Shown piece after piece: positions 53,175 through 64,000 of a stretch of 64,000 nucleotides of DNA; the first letter of the stretch is position 1; every line of letters begins with the position of its first letter. The position numbers and the translations under genes are program-made. Under the pieces are notes generated by a model. The model made no database searches. It worked only from the letters and a program-made list of their open reading frames with translations, and was not told where the DNA came from. The DNA comes from Euphrasia confusa (lineage: Eukaryota > Streptophyta > Magnoliopsida > Lamiales > Orobanchaceae): NCBI GenBank assembly GCA_954870475.1, contig OX940956.1, forward strand, positions 15,010,844-15,074,843. The letters are read 5' to 3'.

Positions 53175-53812
53175 TGTTGGAAATAAGGGAGTAGAAAAAA
53201 TCCAAAAAAATGTGTTTGCTGAATTGTCCCACATAGGAAGATTATTAGACCACGCGCGCGCGCGCGCACGCTTGATCCAGATTCGTAATTTGGGATTTGG
53301 TGCGGATAAGCCTCCTATCTTTTTATTCAAACTAGCAGTTATGGTTTGAATTGATTTCAGTAATACTGACATTAATTACGGAGATAATGACGCGAGATTA
53401 ATGCCTTGATTGTTGTTGTTACGAGATTAATGTGTGATCTCGTCAGTTGCTGGAATCAATGGACGAGGAGTAAAGTCGGGCTTGACTGAGTACGATTCCA
53501 ATTCTATAAATACTCAAGCCTTCTCATTATCAGAGACACAACACACAACTCGCTTCTTCTCTCATTTTACATACATCTCTGAATATCTAAACACTGTTGT
53601 TCTAAACCGTTCCAAGGCTTACAGCCTTGAGTGGGCAAGTCTGTATGCTGTAGTGTAAACCTTGGGGAACTACCTGTTACTCGCTGATCGCCACCCCGGT
53701 CGTACCGAAATAGTTTTCAAGGCAGTGGTTCACCACGACACTACGAAATTGCTGTGCTGCTGTTCTTTCATTCTCGGTACTCTCTAAATTGTTACGTTAT
53801 TTTATTCCTACA
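53175..53812 (+). repeat. Element B 3' LTR (unit 3)
   Basis: 638 bp, followed by GAGTT and host flank. It differs from the others by a few substitutions and in the CG run. Confidence 0.95.
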
Positions 53813-55200
53813 GAGTTTGCACTTGATCCACCGTATCAATGGTCACAATTTTTTTATATAAATTATAAGAAAAGTAAAATTATTGATTAGGGATGGACAT
53901 AGTAGTAGTAACATTTTAGTAACTAATTTAGAACTTGGCATATTTATATGTAAAATTTGGAAAGTTTCAAGAATTCAAAATCTCTCTCATATCTCGGCTT
54001 ATTTGGTTATATAAAAAGCAATAGAATTTTTGGAAAACAAGCAACTTATTTTTTACTACCCATTTTTAATCAAAAAATAAAGTCTCTTAAAATTCTTGTG
54101 AATAAAATTTACAAATATACTATCTCATATTGGTCTATTAGATGCTACACTTGATTTATTACTCTCGTGACATCTTAACTGTAGATGCATACACGTAGAT
54201 CTGTGTGATTGTGTGTGCACTTTTATAAAATAATATTAAATCTATATTATTAGACGGATAGTGTACTCATACGGGTGTACCATAGGTAAAACCATCTCAT
54301 ATACAAATAGATAATTATATTAATTAAAAAAGACATTTTATTAAAGGTTTCGAGGTTAATTATAACTTTTTAAGAAGTTTTGAGGGTTAAATAATTTTAA
54401 ACTTTAGTAGATTTTATGCTTAGTAGAATGTCGATTTAATCGATGCTACATTAGAGGATATTTGACTCAACCGTTCTCTTAAGTTGTCTCGTAATATTTT
54501 AAAAAAATATTTTACTCTTTCTTTTTTGTAATAATGTTAAGGAGAAATTAGTCACGAAAATTAAGATAATATAGTGGTAGAGCTGCACATCCAGTTCGGT
54601 TCGACCCTGAAACGACCGGTTCGGAACCTGAATCGGAACCGGATAACCCTGAACCGACCGGTTCGGAACCTGAACCTGAACCTTGGACAGGTTTTAACCG
54701 GTCCGGGTTAGGTTCTTTAACCGGTCCGGGTTAGGTTCTTTAACCGGTTCGGGTTAGGTTCAAGGCTGATCTGGTCCGGTTCCGAACCTGAACCGGCAAG
54801 TTCTGCCCGAATAATATTTTTTTTTTAATTTTTTTTTAATGTATTCATGGATACTAATTAAAAATAAACTTATTTACAATATTTTTAAAAAATTTAATTT
54901 TTAAATTTAAATTTACTAAATATTTGAATTTGAAATTTGAAAAAATTAGTCCTTATTTGATCTTATGGTCTATATTCAATTATATTTGAAAAACTAGCCG
55001 ACTAGTTAAGTTAGGTAAGTGAGGTAAGTAAGAACTACGTGGACATTAATTTCAAAACGAGGATATGTAGGCACTTTAATTTGGTATCGAAAAATAAATA
55101 TTTTATTTTATTTTTCGATATTAAAATTATTCTCAAGTTTAATTTTTATTTAAATTTTATTTTAAGAACTACGTGGACTTTGATTCCTCAACGAGGATAT
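53813..55200. other. Host flank copy in tandem unit 3
   Basis: Third copy of the right flank of element B, including the CCGGTT minisatellite. It joins the truncated D LTR at 55200/55201. No gene is seen. Confidence 0.85.
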
Positions 55201-57251
55201 GCTGGGCCGAGGGCTTGCGATCGATCACGGGGATCGATCGCTGGGCACGGGCTGGTGCCGTGCCCGACCCCACCTGGGCAGGGGGGGGGGGGGGGGGGCT
55301 GCTGGGCAGCCCCGGCTGATCGCTGGGTGCGATCGGCGCGCGATCGCATGAACCCCGCGCTCGCGGGGGTTCGGCCTGGGGGCAGCCGCGTGCCTTCGGG
55401 TGCGTGGTCTCCTCGGCTGGACTCCGGCGCGTTCGTCGGCGTTCGTGTGATCTCCGGCGAAGGGTTTGATCGGGTTATTGGTTTCCGCATAATTTTTAAT
55501 AGCCCGGGATATCAAATTCCAACAATTGGTATCAGAGCGTGGTTTACGTTCGCGGTATTTTCGATAAAATTGTTCTACCTTGCAGGGTTCCGACTATTAT
55601 GGCTCAATTTATTATTCGTTTAATTTATTTTGTCATGATTGTTGGTTTTATTAAACTCTCGGACATGTCGAGATTCGTTTTTGGTGGTGAATGCTTGTAA
55701 TAGTAAAAATTCGGGGGTTGACCGAATTTAGGATTTATTATTATGTTCATCGTTTTTCCGGAAATTGTATAGGGTCGATTTCATGTATAGAATCGATACC
55801 GGAATTGTAATTTAGATTATGTAATTTATTTTGCGATTGGATCGATGAATCAAAGACCGCCGGAGAAGACGAAGTGACGAGAAGACGAAGGACCACGGAT
55901 CGATCAATCCCCATGATCGATCCCGAAGGGGATCGATCGACCCACGGCCGAGAGTGGGCTGTCCGCGGGAGCCCCGGCCACGCCGGCCACCAGTGGAGGT
56001 GGCGCGTGGGCCGGGCGGCGGCGGCGCGTGAGCCTCGGTAGGCGTGCGGTCGAAAGGGGGTGCGCGGGAGCCCTAGGGTTTTCGTGTCCTCCCGAAGATC
56101 CAATTTCCTAATTTGATTCGGATTTTTCTTTTTTTAGTACTCCTATTTTTTTGGGAACTCTCATGGATAAGGAAAAGAATCAATTTGGAATTAATTAGGA
56201 TTCCTATTGTTTTATTTCTATTATGGAAATATTCATGGATTAGGAATCTAATTAATTTTCTATTAATTTATTTCCTATTTGATTATTCCTATTATTGGGA
56301 ATTTTCATTAGATGGAAATTAATTAATTATGGAAAGAAGAAGAGTCCTAATTTATTTTATTTCCTTATTCCATTATAGAAATCTTCTAGAATATTCCAAG
56401 TGGGTCTTGGATAGATTATTCTAGAGATTTAATGGAGTAGAAAAGAAAATAAAAATAAATAAAAATATTAATAATATTTAATTTTATTTTCGATATATTC
56501 GATTGACTTAATTTTTGAATTAAGTAACTTTTGGATTAATTGAAAATGAATAGATTTAAATATTGGAAATTAATATTCTCGTCACATGGAGCATTCAAGA
56601 AACGAAGACTGAAGACTAGAAGATGCGTACGGAGATGTGATAAAGCCATAATAGTCGGAAAATAATATTCTAGTATTATTTTGATTATGTGATAATACTA
56701 TGTGCTTTATTCCATGTATGCATGCTATATGTGTTTACTTTATGCACTAGATAGCGTATCCCTTTATTGTAAAAAGTTAAGTGGGAGAGGGTATGGAAAC
56801 ATACCCATGGTCTCCATTGCTGCTCTCTTGGTGACTTTTATAAACTTTTGAAGTTTATATAGATAAGTTATTGGAGGAGAGTTCTTGTAATTCCTCTTAC
56901 GAGAAACATTGATTAAGTTTATCAAACAATGCCTAATTTGTCTTTCCAAAGCTGATTTCAAGTCGACTCATTCTCACCCCGGGGAGTGGAATGGAGCCAG
57001 AGCCACTTGGTCATGTAGAGGACACAAATTAGAGACCTTCGTACCATTCTTTGATAGATGGATCGATTGTCTGCTCGGCTCCCTCATTTATGAGAGATAG
57101 GGTTGTTCGCATGGTGAATCACTGGTAAGAAACTTCGAGTTTCACTTATGATTCTCCACGTCTTGATTTACAAGATTGAATGAATCAAGTAATTGGGAGT
57201 CAATTGTAAAAGTCTTTTAGTGTAGTAAACGTTCACACTATCGTGGCTTGC
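55201..57251 (+). mobile_element. Element D copy 3, 5' end only
   Basis: Truncated LTR 55201-55524 (18 G at 55281-55298), primer site 55527-55538 and about 1.7 kb of leader. It stops after the first leader motif (57225-57251). No coding part of D remains here. Confidence 0.92.
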
Positions 57252-58829
57252 TACTCCTACCTAGATTCGCTTTCCTAATTTATTCGGTTTTCCTATTTGA
57301 GTTTTTCCTATTTTTGGGAATTCTCATGGATTAGGAAAAGAATTAATTAATATTAATTTTATTCCTTATTCTATTATGAAAGTCTTCTAGAGTATTCCGA
57401 GTTCTACTTGGAATAGGATCCTAGAGATTTAATAGAATTAGAAAGGAATAATAATTAATTTAGGGATAATTTATTTCCTAATTGATTATTTCTATTTTAT
57501 GGGAATTTTCATAGTAATGGAAATTAATTAATCTTGGAAAGTAGAAGAGTCCTAATTTATTTTATTTCCTTATTCTATTATAGAAGTCTTCTAGAATATT
57601 TCAAGTTTGACTTGGATAGATTATTCTAGAGATTTAATAGAATTAGATGGGAAAATAAATAAATAAAAATATTAATAATATTTAATTTTATTTTTGATTT
57701 ATTCGATTGACTTAATTTTTGAATTGAGTATCTTTTGGATTTATTAAAAATAAATAGATTTAAATATTGGGATTAATATTCTCGTCACATGGAGCATTCA
57801 AAAACGAAGACTGAAGACTAGAAGAAGCATACGGAGATGGAATAAAGCCATGATAGTCGGAAAATAATTTTTCTAGCATTATTTTGACTATGTGCTATGT
57901 GCTTTATTACTTGTATGCATGCTTATGTGTTTAATTATGCATTAGATAGCGTATCCCTTTGTTATAAAAAGCTAAGTGGGAGAGGGGATGGAAACATTCC
58001 CATGGTCTCCATTACTGTTCTCTTGGTGACTCTTATGGACTTTTGAAGTTCGTATAGAAGTGTCATTGTAGGAGAATTCTTGTAATTCCTTTTACAAGAA
58101 ACATTGATTAAGTTTATCAAACAATGCCTAATTTGTCTTTCTGAAACTGACTTCAAGTCGACTCATTCTCACCCCGGGGAGTGGAATGGAGCCAGAGCCA
58201 CTTGGTCATGTGGATGACACAAATTAGAGACATTCGTACCATCCTTTTAAGGTGGATCGATTGTCTGCTCGGCTCCCTCATCTAATGAGAGATAGGGTTG
58301 TTCGCATGGTGAATCACTGGTTAGAAACTTCGAGTTTCACTTATGATTCCCCGCGTCTTGATTTACGAAATCGAATGCTTCAAGTAATTGGATGTCAATT
58401 GTATAAATCTTTTGGTGTAGTAAACGTCCACACTATCGTGGCTTGCTGCATTGAATGGGATTTTAGAACGATTGATGTTGACAGTTATAGAAGAAAGTAT
58501 AGGATCGTGTGTTAACGTAAACGTCCACACTATCGTGGCTTGCGGTAATATGCGAGTTCCAAAAATCTTCTTAGATACTGAGTAATGGTTTACACTTAGG
58601 TACGCTCTATAGTATTCTTCCCATCGAAGTAACGCTATAGTGATGTACGACCAAAGCAAATCTAATTGCTAAATCATTTGGATGGGTAAACGTCCACACT
58701 ATCGTGGCTTGCCTTATCTGATGGGATTTTAGATCTAATTAGTGATTTAATGATATTATTAAGGGGAGATAATATCGGATATTAAATTAATTGTTTGTTT
58801 AAATGTGCTTATAGGTTTAGAGAATAGCT
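57252..58829 (+). other. C(+) leader with triple 27-nt motif
   Basis: Motif copies are at 58420-58446, 58517-58543 and 58686-58712, with 97- and 169-nt spacing as in C(-). Much of this stretch is homologous to the D leader just upstream (for example around 56113-57251), so leader sequence is present twice in succession across the junction. Confidence 0.8.
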
Positions 58830-59405
58830 ATGAATCCACTTGAGTTAATACTTGAGGAATTTGACGCACTGGTTCCATACTGTGTTGAATGGAAAGAAGG
58901 GTTAGACATTGCTCAGACTGTAAAGGAGTACAAAGACGTACTCAGTGAAACTTGTCCTCCTGGACTCACCATTAACTCAACTGAAGATGAGATTTTTGAC
59001 TTTGAAAAATGGGATAGTGCTCGTTCATTAGCCATTAATCATGATGTCATGCTTAAACTCAAGTTGATGTTTGGACATGATGGGGAGGCTAGAAAAGAGG
59101 CGATGAGGATACTCATAAAGATCTGTTACTTCGATGAAACACTTGATCATGTTTTTGAGATGATGGATCTTTTAGACGAGTTGAAACAATCGCAAGCTCT
59201 TATAGCCAAAGCCAAAGGTTTCGGACCTAAAGGCAAAGGAAAGGAGAAGAAGACAAGGGGGTCCGATGGTCCTAAGGGACTTGGACCAAAGGGAGGGATA
59301 AAGAAGCCTTCTGGCAAATATCCCCAAGGGAAGCAGTCTGAGTACTGGGGGTCTACATCTTGTCCTCTCAGAGGTACGAATTTTTCTTTAGTCGTAAAAA
59401 CATAG
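58830..59405 (+). pseudogene. gag: C(+) damaged gag
   Basis: 191 codons from MNPLELILEEFD to SLVVKT and TAG at 59403-59405, against 272 in C(-). Capsid sequence is deleted in the middle. The zinc knuckle has lost its first cysteines (GKYPQGKQSEYWGSTSCPLRG region), and a Gly/Lys-rich stretch (KGFGPKGKGKEKK) replaces the basic segment. The frame is open, but a working Gag is unlikely. The stop is at the same codon as in C(-). Confidence 0.82.
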
Positions 59406-61896
59406 TCAGCGGTATTATCTACCAGAATTCTGGTGTGTAGATATGGAACCACTGACGGTATGTGCATTTTTGAATGCAGGGGTTCCAGAAAACCCGGCGA
59501 CTTAGAGAAGGAGAGTTCGAGTCTACACGGGCAAAAGCTGTAGAGGAGGCAGCTGTTGCGGTGGAAGACATTTATCTGCTTTAGTAGTTAAATAGGATTT
59601 CATTTCAAGATTATTGCATTATGTACCCTCTATTTTAGAAAGAACGTTTTGTTCTGGATTTCTATTATTTATGAATGGATATTTTATTTCTTTAATCATT
59701 GGATGATTTTGATAAGAAATGATGGCATTATCTATTCTGGTACATTAGATAGCAATATATGAATGATAGATCCTAAGTCTACCACGATGCAACAAACCGT
59801 TCTATAACTTGTTTTACTTGATTAGATATGTTTCTTTATTAAATCATTATACTTGTGAATTCTTGTACTTAGTAGTATTTTCAAATAAAATTCAAAAGGT
59901 CGAAATTGATTTGATCAATTATAGTTGAAGGAATGGACCTTCCGACCTGAGAATTAAATTTGGAGGATAATACATCTAAGCAAACCTTTCTTCATAAAGG
60001 ATAGAATTCGGACCTAGTATTAGAAATGATTAAATATGCAGACACATGTGTGAATTAGAAAGGCACGACTAGTTCTTTTTCCAAGAATACTCAAATGGAT
60101 TAGAGTACTTAGATGTGCCATAAAAGCAAAGTGTTTTGACTAGTCAATGGACACAAAGCTATTATGGGGAACCATTAAAGTATATCCATTAGAAACCTGC
60201 GACTCCGTCGCGGAGGCCATCGCCTATCTAAATAACACATAGCATAATCAAAGATTGGGATTCAATCCCAAAGGGCCGCGCCATACACTCACGTGTAGAG
60301 ATGGTGCGTTGAAAATAAGAAATGGAAATCTAAAAGTAAGAGAGAACGAGTTGTTCGGAACTACCTATGTTCTATGGATATTTCTGGAGACGATAACACA
60401 TTCTGTGTGATTGTAGGATATCCTAGATGAACGAAGTATTGTGTGTTCTATAGTACTATGAGCCAGAAGAACTTTCGTTCGGTTCATAGAGGAAGACTAT
60501 TAGATGAACCACAAAGCCTGAACTGAATTAATACCTTGGAATGAGGGAAAAGACAAAAGACTGGGAACCAGCCAAACCGAGTAGAAGTACACCACACACT
60601 GCACCTATTGTTATTACTGTTATACACTGGGATGCCATTGCAGTGGGAGGTTGTTGAACAACCGGAGATATTCATAAGACTAGAGGAGTTCGGACTCTGG
60701 ATCTAGTAAACATGAAATCGATCCCTAGCTCTGCATAAAGGCAGTACTAGATCTAAATGAGCCTGCTTGGAAAACAATAAGGATTATTGTTAAGAGGCTA
60801 GATCATTTAGAGTACGAGCTTAGTAAATCCATTCATGGATGGTTACAAAGCTGTGAATCGTGGAACTTGCGAATTGATGAGATAATCCATTCGATGGATT
60901 CATCAAAAGGCAGAGACGATAAGTGTATTGGAGACGTAATGGAAACAAGGTGGTGTTTCTCGGAGATTTTATGTAGATAGTATTTTATCATTGGCAACAA
61001 TGTAAAGATATTATCAGGCATAAAATAATGGTTGTCTAAATAAATCGGGATATAAGATTAAGTAGAAGTTAGAGCATGTTCTTAAGATCTTATGATCTAG
61101 GGATAAGAACATTGTACTTCTCCTGGATATCTTATACGATTATGGTTTGTTTTAACATGCATAATTCTGAGAAAGGTCGTTGCCTTTCAGAAACAGAACA
61201 TGTATATCTATCTAAGGTCATGTGTTTCGAACACATAAAGGAGATAGATGATACTAAGCAGTTTCCTACACCTAGTGTGGAAAGCTTAAATGCAATGTTA
61301 GAAAACAAGAACCTGATATCAACTATGCGGTTAGCGTAGTGGGAGGATATCAAAGTAATCTGGACAAGAGATATTCGAATGCTGTAAGAGTACTTGGTTG
61401 TACTGGATTACTAAGCAAGACGAAATCTTCTTAGATTACAGTTTCTCAGATTTCAAATCAGAGAAGGACCAGTGTAAGTCGATATCAGGCTATGTGTTCA
61501 CTTTTTGGAAAAGGTGGAACCTTTAATATGTAAAGAGTGATAAGCAGGATGCTTCTCAGGCTCTCTCATAACCGAATAGCAGCCTCAGAGGCAGCGGAAG
61601 TTTTGGTTAGGTTCCGGGATAACCTCTGAGACTTGGAAATGACTCTTAGTTTATCAAAGGCTATTTTATAGCGGTGCATGATAAACTGGAAGAAGTCATA
61701 AGTCTAAAAGTGATGATAACACATAGAGCAAGTACCACCTGATACGAGTCATCGTCAGGGAGACGACGTAGTAGTCACCAAGATAACTTCAGAGCGGCAA
61801 CCTAGAGTGCTCATTCACATAGTACTTCTCGGAAGTACACTTTAAGCACGTGATGAGTATGGGAACCGGGAGTTTGGAGGAAATGACTAGACCTTA
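59406..61896 (+). pseudogene. C(+) decayed pol remnant
   Basis: Collinear with the decayed pol of C(-) and with the same missing parts. Weak traces of integrase tail (GGGAGGTTGTTGAACAACC near 60648) and RNase H (ATCAGGCTATGTGT near 61486) remain. No usable frame is left. Confidence 0.82.
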
Positions 61897-61911
61897 GTAC
61901 AAGTGGGAGAT
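61897..61911 (+). other. C(+) polypurine tract
   Basis: TACAAGTGGGAGAT immediately before TGTTGG, identical to C(-). Confidence 0.75.
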
Positions 61912-63669
61912 TGTTGGAATTGTGTACTTAATGTCTAGATTTAAGTAACGGTAAACTCCCGATCATAGCATTTAATCTATTAAATTAACAAACAATTATT
62001 TGCGTTTAATTATTATTAATTAAATATATGCAAATTATAGTCCTGGATTTTATACGTTGTAGTTAGTATGGTGCAAGCATGGGCGCACAGAAGATCATAC
62101 TATCGGTTACTCGTATTTAATCAAACAGTTGCTCACGACCTAGATGGACACGGACCAATCCATCGGTATAGTCGTTGTGTGAGAGAGAAAATAATTTATC
62201 TTAATTATTTTATCACACTTGTACACTCGGTGTATTGAGCGGATCGTTGAGACTCATCGATTAGGATTGCCGGCGATAATCGATTCGAGACTCAGTGTAT
62301 TTTATTCTTAATCCCCGATATTATTGCGGGTGTATATATTTAATATAAGTAACTTTGATTTACCAAAGGAATTAACCGATTTTATTATTGGGTTAATTTC
62401 CGGTTAAGTTGGGTCACTATATTTTATATATGACATGCCGTGAATAATTGACCGGACAGTGTATCCCGTAAGGGTTGATAATATCCCCGAGATGAGTTCA
62501 TAAGGAATTATTGTGTAAACCTCATGAGTGGATTCGTTCCGCGCAATAATTAAGGTTGAATGGTACTAGTCTCGGATTAAAGAGATGAATAAATTAATTA
62601 GCAATAAATTAATTTTATTCATGGATATTTAAATCTTAAATACACGGAATAAATAAATACTACCGGAGAAATATTATTTGAAATAATATGGTTTAATATT
62701 GGGAGTGCAATTAATTTATATAGTGGAAAATAAATTAATTAATATTGATAAGGATTAATGGACTTGGGTAGTGGGCTCAATTTAATCTTCAATATTGGAA
62801 GCCCAATATTCCACCTCCTTTAGATCCCCTACGTAGCCTATAAAAGCACTACATGGCCTTCATAAATCATAAGAAAAGATTATCATACTTGATATTCTAG
62901 AGAGTTGAAGGAGATCCATAGGAGTTCGATAGATCGTCGCCCACCCGACGTTCGAACGAAGTGCAAGGAATACGTGGGAAGATCCAAGGGTCTTCAACTT
63001 GATTTCGTTTCTCCGCACAACGAATCAAAGGTACAATCATAAACTCCTTCTTGTGAATTTATGTGATTTAATTGTGATATATGCATGAACACTAGATCCG
63101 GGAAAACGACGAACTTCGGGGACGGGGATTCGAGATCCCCGGCGAACGTTCGAAGGACCCTCGGCTGGGAGCCGAGGGGTGCGATCGAACCTAGGGTTCG
63201 ATCGCGGCGATCCGCGCGAAGGGACCCCGGCTGGACACCGGGGCGTGCGATCGAGCTGGGCTCGATCGCGGGGGCGAGCCGCGGCTGATGCCGCGGTGGT
63301 CAGCTGGGCTGACCGCCCCTCCCGACGGCGTGGGCGGTGAAGTCGCCGGACTCACCGCCCCGGGGCTGCCGGAGCAGCCCCACGCGATCGATGATGATCG
63401 CGAGCCTGCGGTGGGGCTCGGCTAGGGTTTCGGCCGCGGGTTCATCCCGCGGCGATTCTTCGGTTGAGCTCCGGACATCGTGTGGTTCGCGTTCGTGGAT
63501 CCGACTCGCGGGAGAAAATCGGCTGGGGGCGGGCTGCGTGTCTTCGGGCGCGTAGTCTCCAAAGGTCGGACTCCTGCGGATGAGTCGGGGATCCAGTTTC
63601 CGGCGACGGGATTTCGTTCGGGGTTATCGGTTCCGCAATTTTGATACCCCGGGACATCGAAACCCAGCA
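61912..63669 (+). repeat. C(+) LTR
   Basis: 1758 bp, TGTTGGAATTGTG...AACCCAGCA. U3 is close to the C(-) LTRs, with TATAAAA at 62839-62845. R/U5 (63100-63660) is strongly different in sequence from C(-) but is again a hairpin array (see findings). Confidence 0.93.
63124..63401 (+). repeat. Hairpin array in R/U5 of the C(+) LTR
   Basis: Consecutive perfect inverted repeats: 63124-63140 (6-bp arms), palindrome 63143-63152, 63158-63178 (9), 63181-63205 (11, loop TAG), 63225-63243 (6), 63247-63269 (10, loop TGG), 63279-63296 (7), 63298-63314 (7, loop TGG), 63333-63359 (8), 63362-63381 (8) and 63384-63401 (6). About 60 percent or more of this 278-bp stretch is in stems. Confidence 0.88.
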
Positions 63670-63671
63670 AT

Positions 63672-63683
63672 TGGTATCAGAGC
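63672..63683 (+). other. Primer-binding site after the C(+) LTR
   Basis: TGGTATCAGAGC two bases after the LTR end. Its presence shows that this LTR also serves as the 5' LTR of an element extending beyond 64000. Confidence 0.9.
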
Positions 63684-64000
63684 GTTTGGTTCGTGTTCAT
63701 GTATGTATTCAGTTGTGTTCTACCTTGCAGGGATTCCGACTATCATGGTTTAATTAATTGTTAATTATTCGTTTAATTAATTGCTATTTAATTTACCATG
63801 ATTGTTCGTTTATTAAACTCTCGGACATGTCGAGATTCGTTTTGTGTGGATGAATGCTTGTAATAGTAAAAATTCGGGGGTTGACCGAATTTAGATTTAT
63901 TATTATTGTTCTATGTTTTCCGGAAAATGTATAGGGTCGATTTCATGTATAGAATCGATACCGGAATTGTAAATTTATTTCTTGTAATTTATTTACGTTG
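63684..64000 (+). mobile_element. Start of a further C-type internal region
   Basis: The leader sequence corresponds to the complement of C(-) upstream of 24661, running off the window end. No coding part is reached. Confidence 0.85.

Larger units (their letters stand above)
51600..57251 (+). repeat. Tandem unit 3 (partial, 5.65 kb)
   Basis: Third copy: B RT/RNase H, B 3' LTR, host flank, and the start of D. It ends exactly at the last base of the first 27-nt leader motif, where element C(+) sequence begins. Confidence 0.93.
57252..63669 (+). mobile_element. Angela/BARE-like element C(+), 5'-truncated, non-autonomous
   Basis: Begins within the C leader (the reverse complement corresponds to about 24095 in C(-)). 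It continues through the three leader motifs, a damaged gag, the decayed pol, the polypurine tract (61897-61911) and an LTR at 61912-63669. It is collinear with C(-) but in opposite orientation. A primer site and leader follow the LTR, so the LTR is shared with a further internal region running off the window. Confidence 0.9.

Noticed and set aside
29074..57251. Explaining the tandem block by crossover between D LTRs alone
   Set aside because: It does not account for the truncated 5' LTR joined to host DNA at 32674/32675; a duplication join within the LTR does.
58252..58515. An 87-codon leader frame conserved in C(-) and C(+)
   Set aside because: It lacks an ATG at its start and is interrupted in D. 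Similarity is explained by the near identity of the two leaders.
1..64000. CRISPR arrays, bacterial operons, integrated DNA virus
   Set aside because: No spaced repeats of CRISPR type, no operon structure, and all RT-bearing elements have Copia domain order and LTRs.

Overview
The window is nuclear plant DNA. The only host gene I can support is an ATL-type RING-H2 ubiquitin ligase (12258-13541, minus). Long AT-rich spacers, microsatellites and nested Ty1/copia LTR retrotransposons fill the rest. A flowering plant, probably a eudicot, is the best guess; the species cannot be read from the sequence. There are no RNA genes, no CRISPR and no bacterial features.

Layout. (1) 265-6678: Copia element A inserted into a (TA)n microsatellite, with two equal 883-bp LTRs and one gag-pol frame broken by two stop codons. 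(2) 6679-15332: host DNA with an AT-rich tract, a probable minus-strand solo LTR, a GTCGAAT minisatellite and the ATL gene. (3) 15338-31286: Copia element B, target duplication GAGTT. It is interrupted by a reversed Angela/BARE-like element, C(-) (17445-26468), and by a 1.66-kb solo LTR of a related family D (27410-29073, target duplication CGTGG). (4) 29074-57251: an ~11.25-kb block (3' end of B, its 3' LTR, host flank, and D with a truncated 5' LTR) in tandem: two full copies and a third that breaks off inside D. (5) 57252-64000: a second C-type element in plus orientation, C(+), whose LTR is followed by a primer-binding site and the start of another internal region.

How the parts relate. 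A and B belong to one broad Copia group. Neither has a tRNA-type primer site after the 5' LTR. In both, the bases at the primer-site position are perfectly complementary to a segment inside the element's own LTR (14 bp in A, 17 bp in B), and a second complementary pair is interleaved with the first in the same order. I consider this the best candidate for an undescribed system: a self-complementary primer site within a conserved RNA fold. C and D carry the usual TGGTATCAGAGC site, a 2-kb leader with a 27-nt motif present three times at fixed spacing, and an R/U5 region that is a string of perfect short hairpins whose arms differ between copies while pairing is kept. C(-) keeps an intact Gag but a decayed pol. 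D keeps near-intact pol frames but has lost the Gag core. Together they suggest a divided, trans-complementing retrotransposon population.

All identities, mismatch counts and repeat boundaries were read by eye. Family names rest on recognised protein motifs and LTR/PBS layout, not on database searches.
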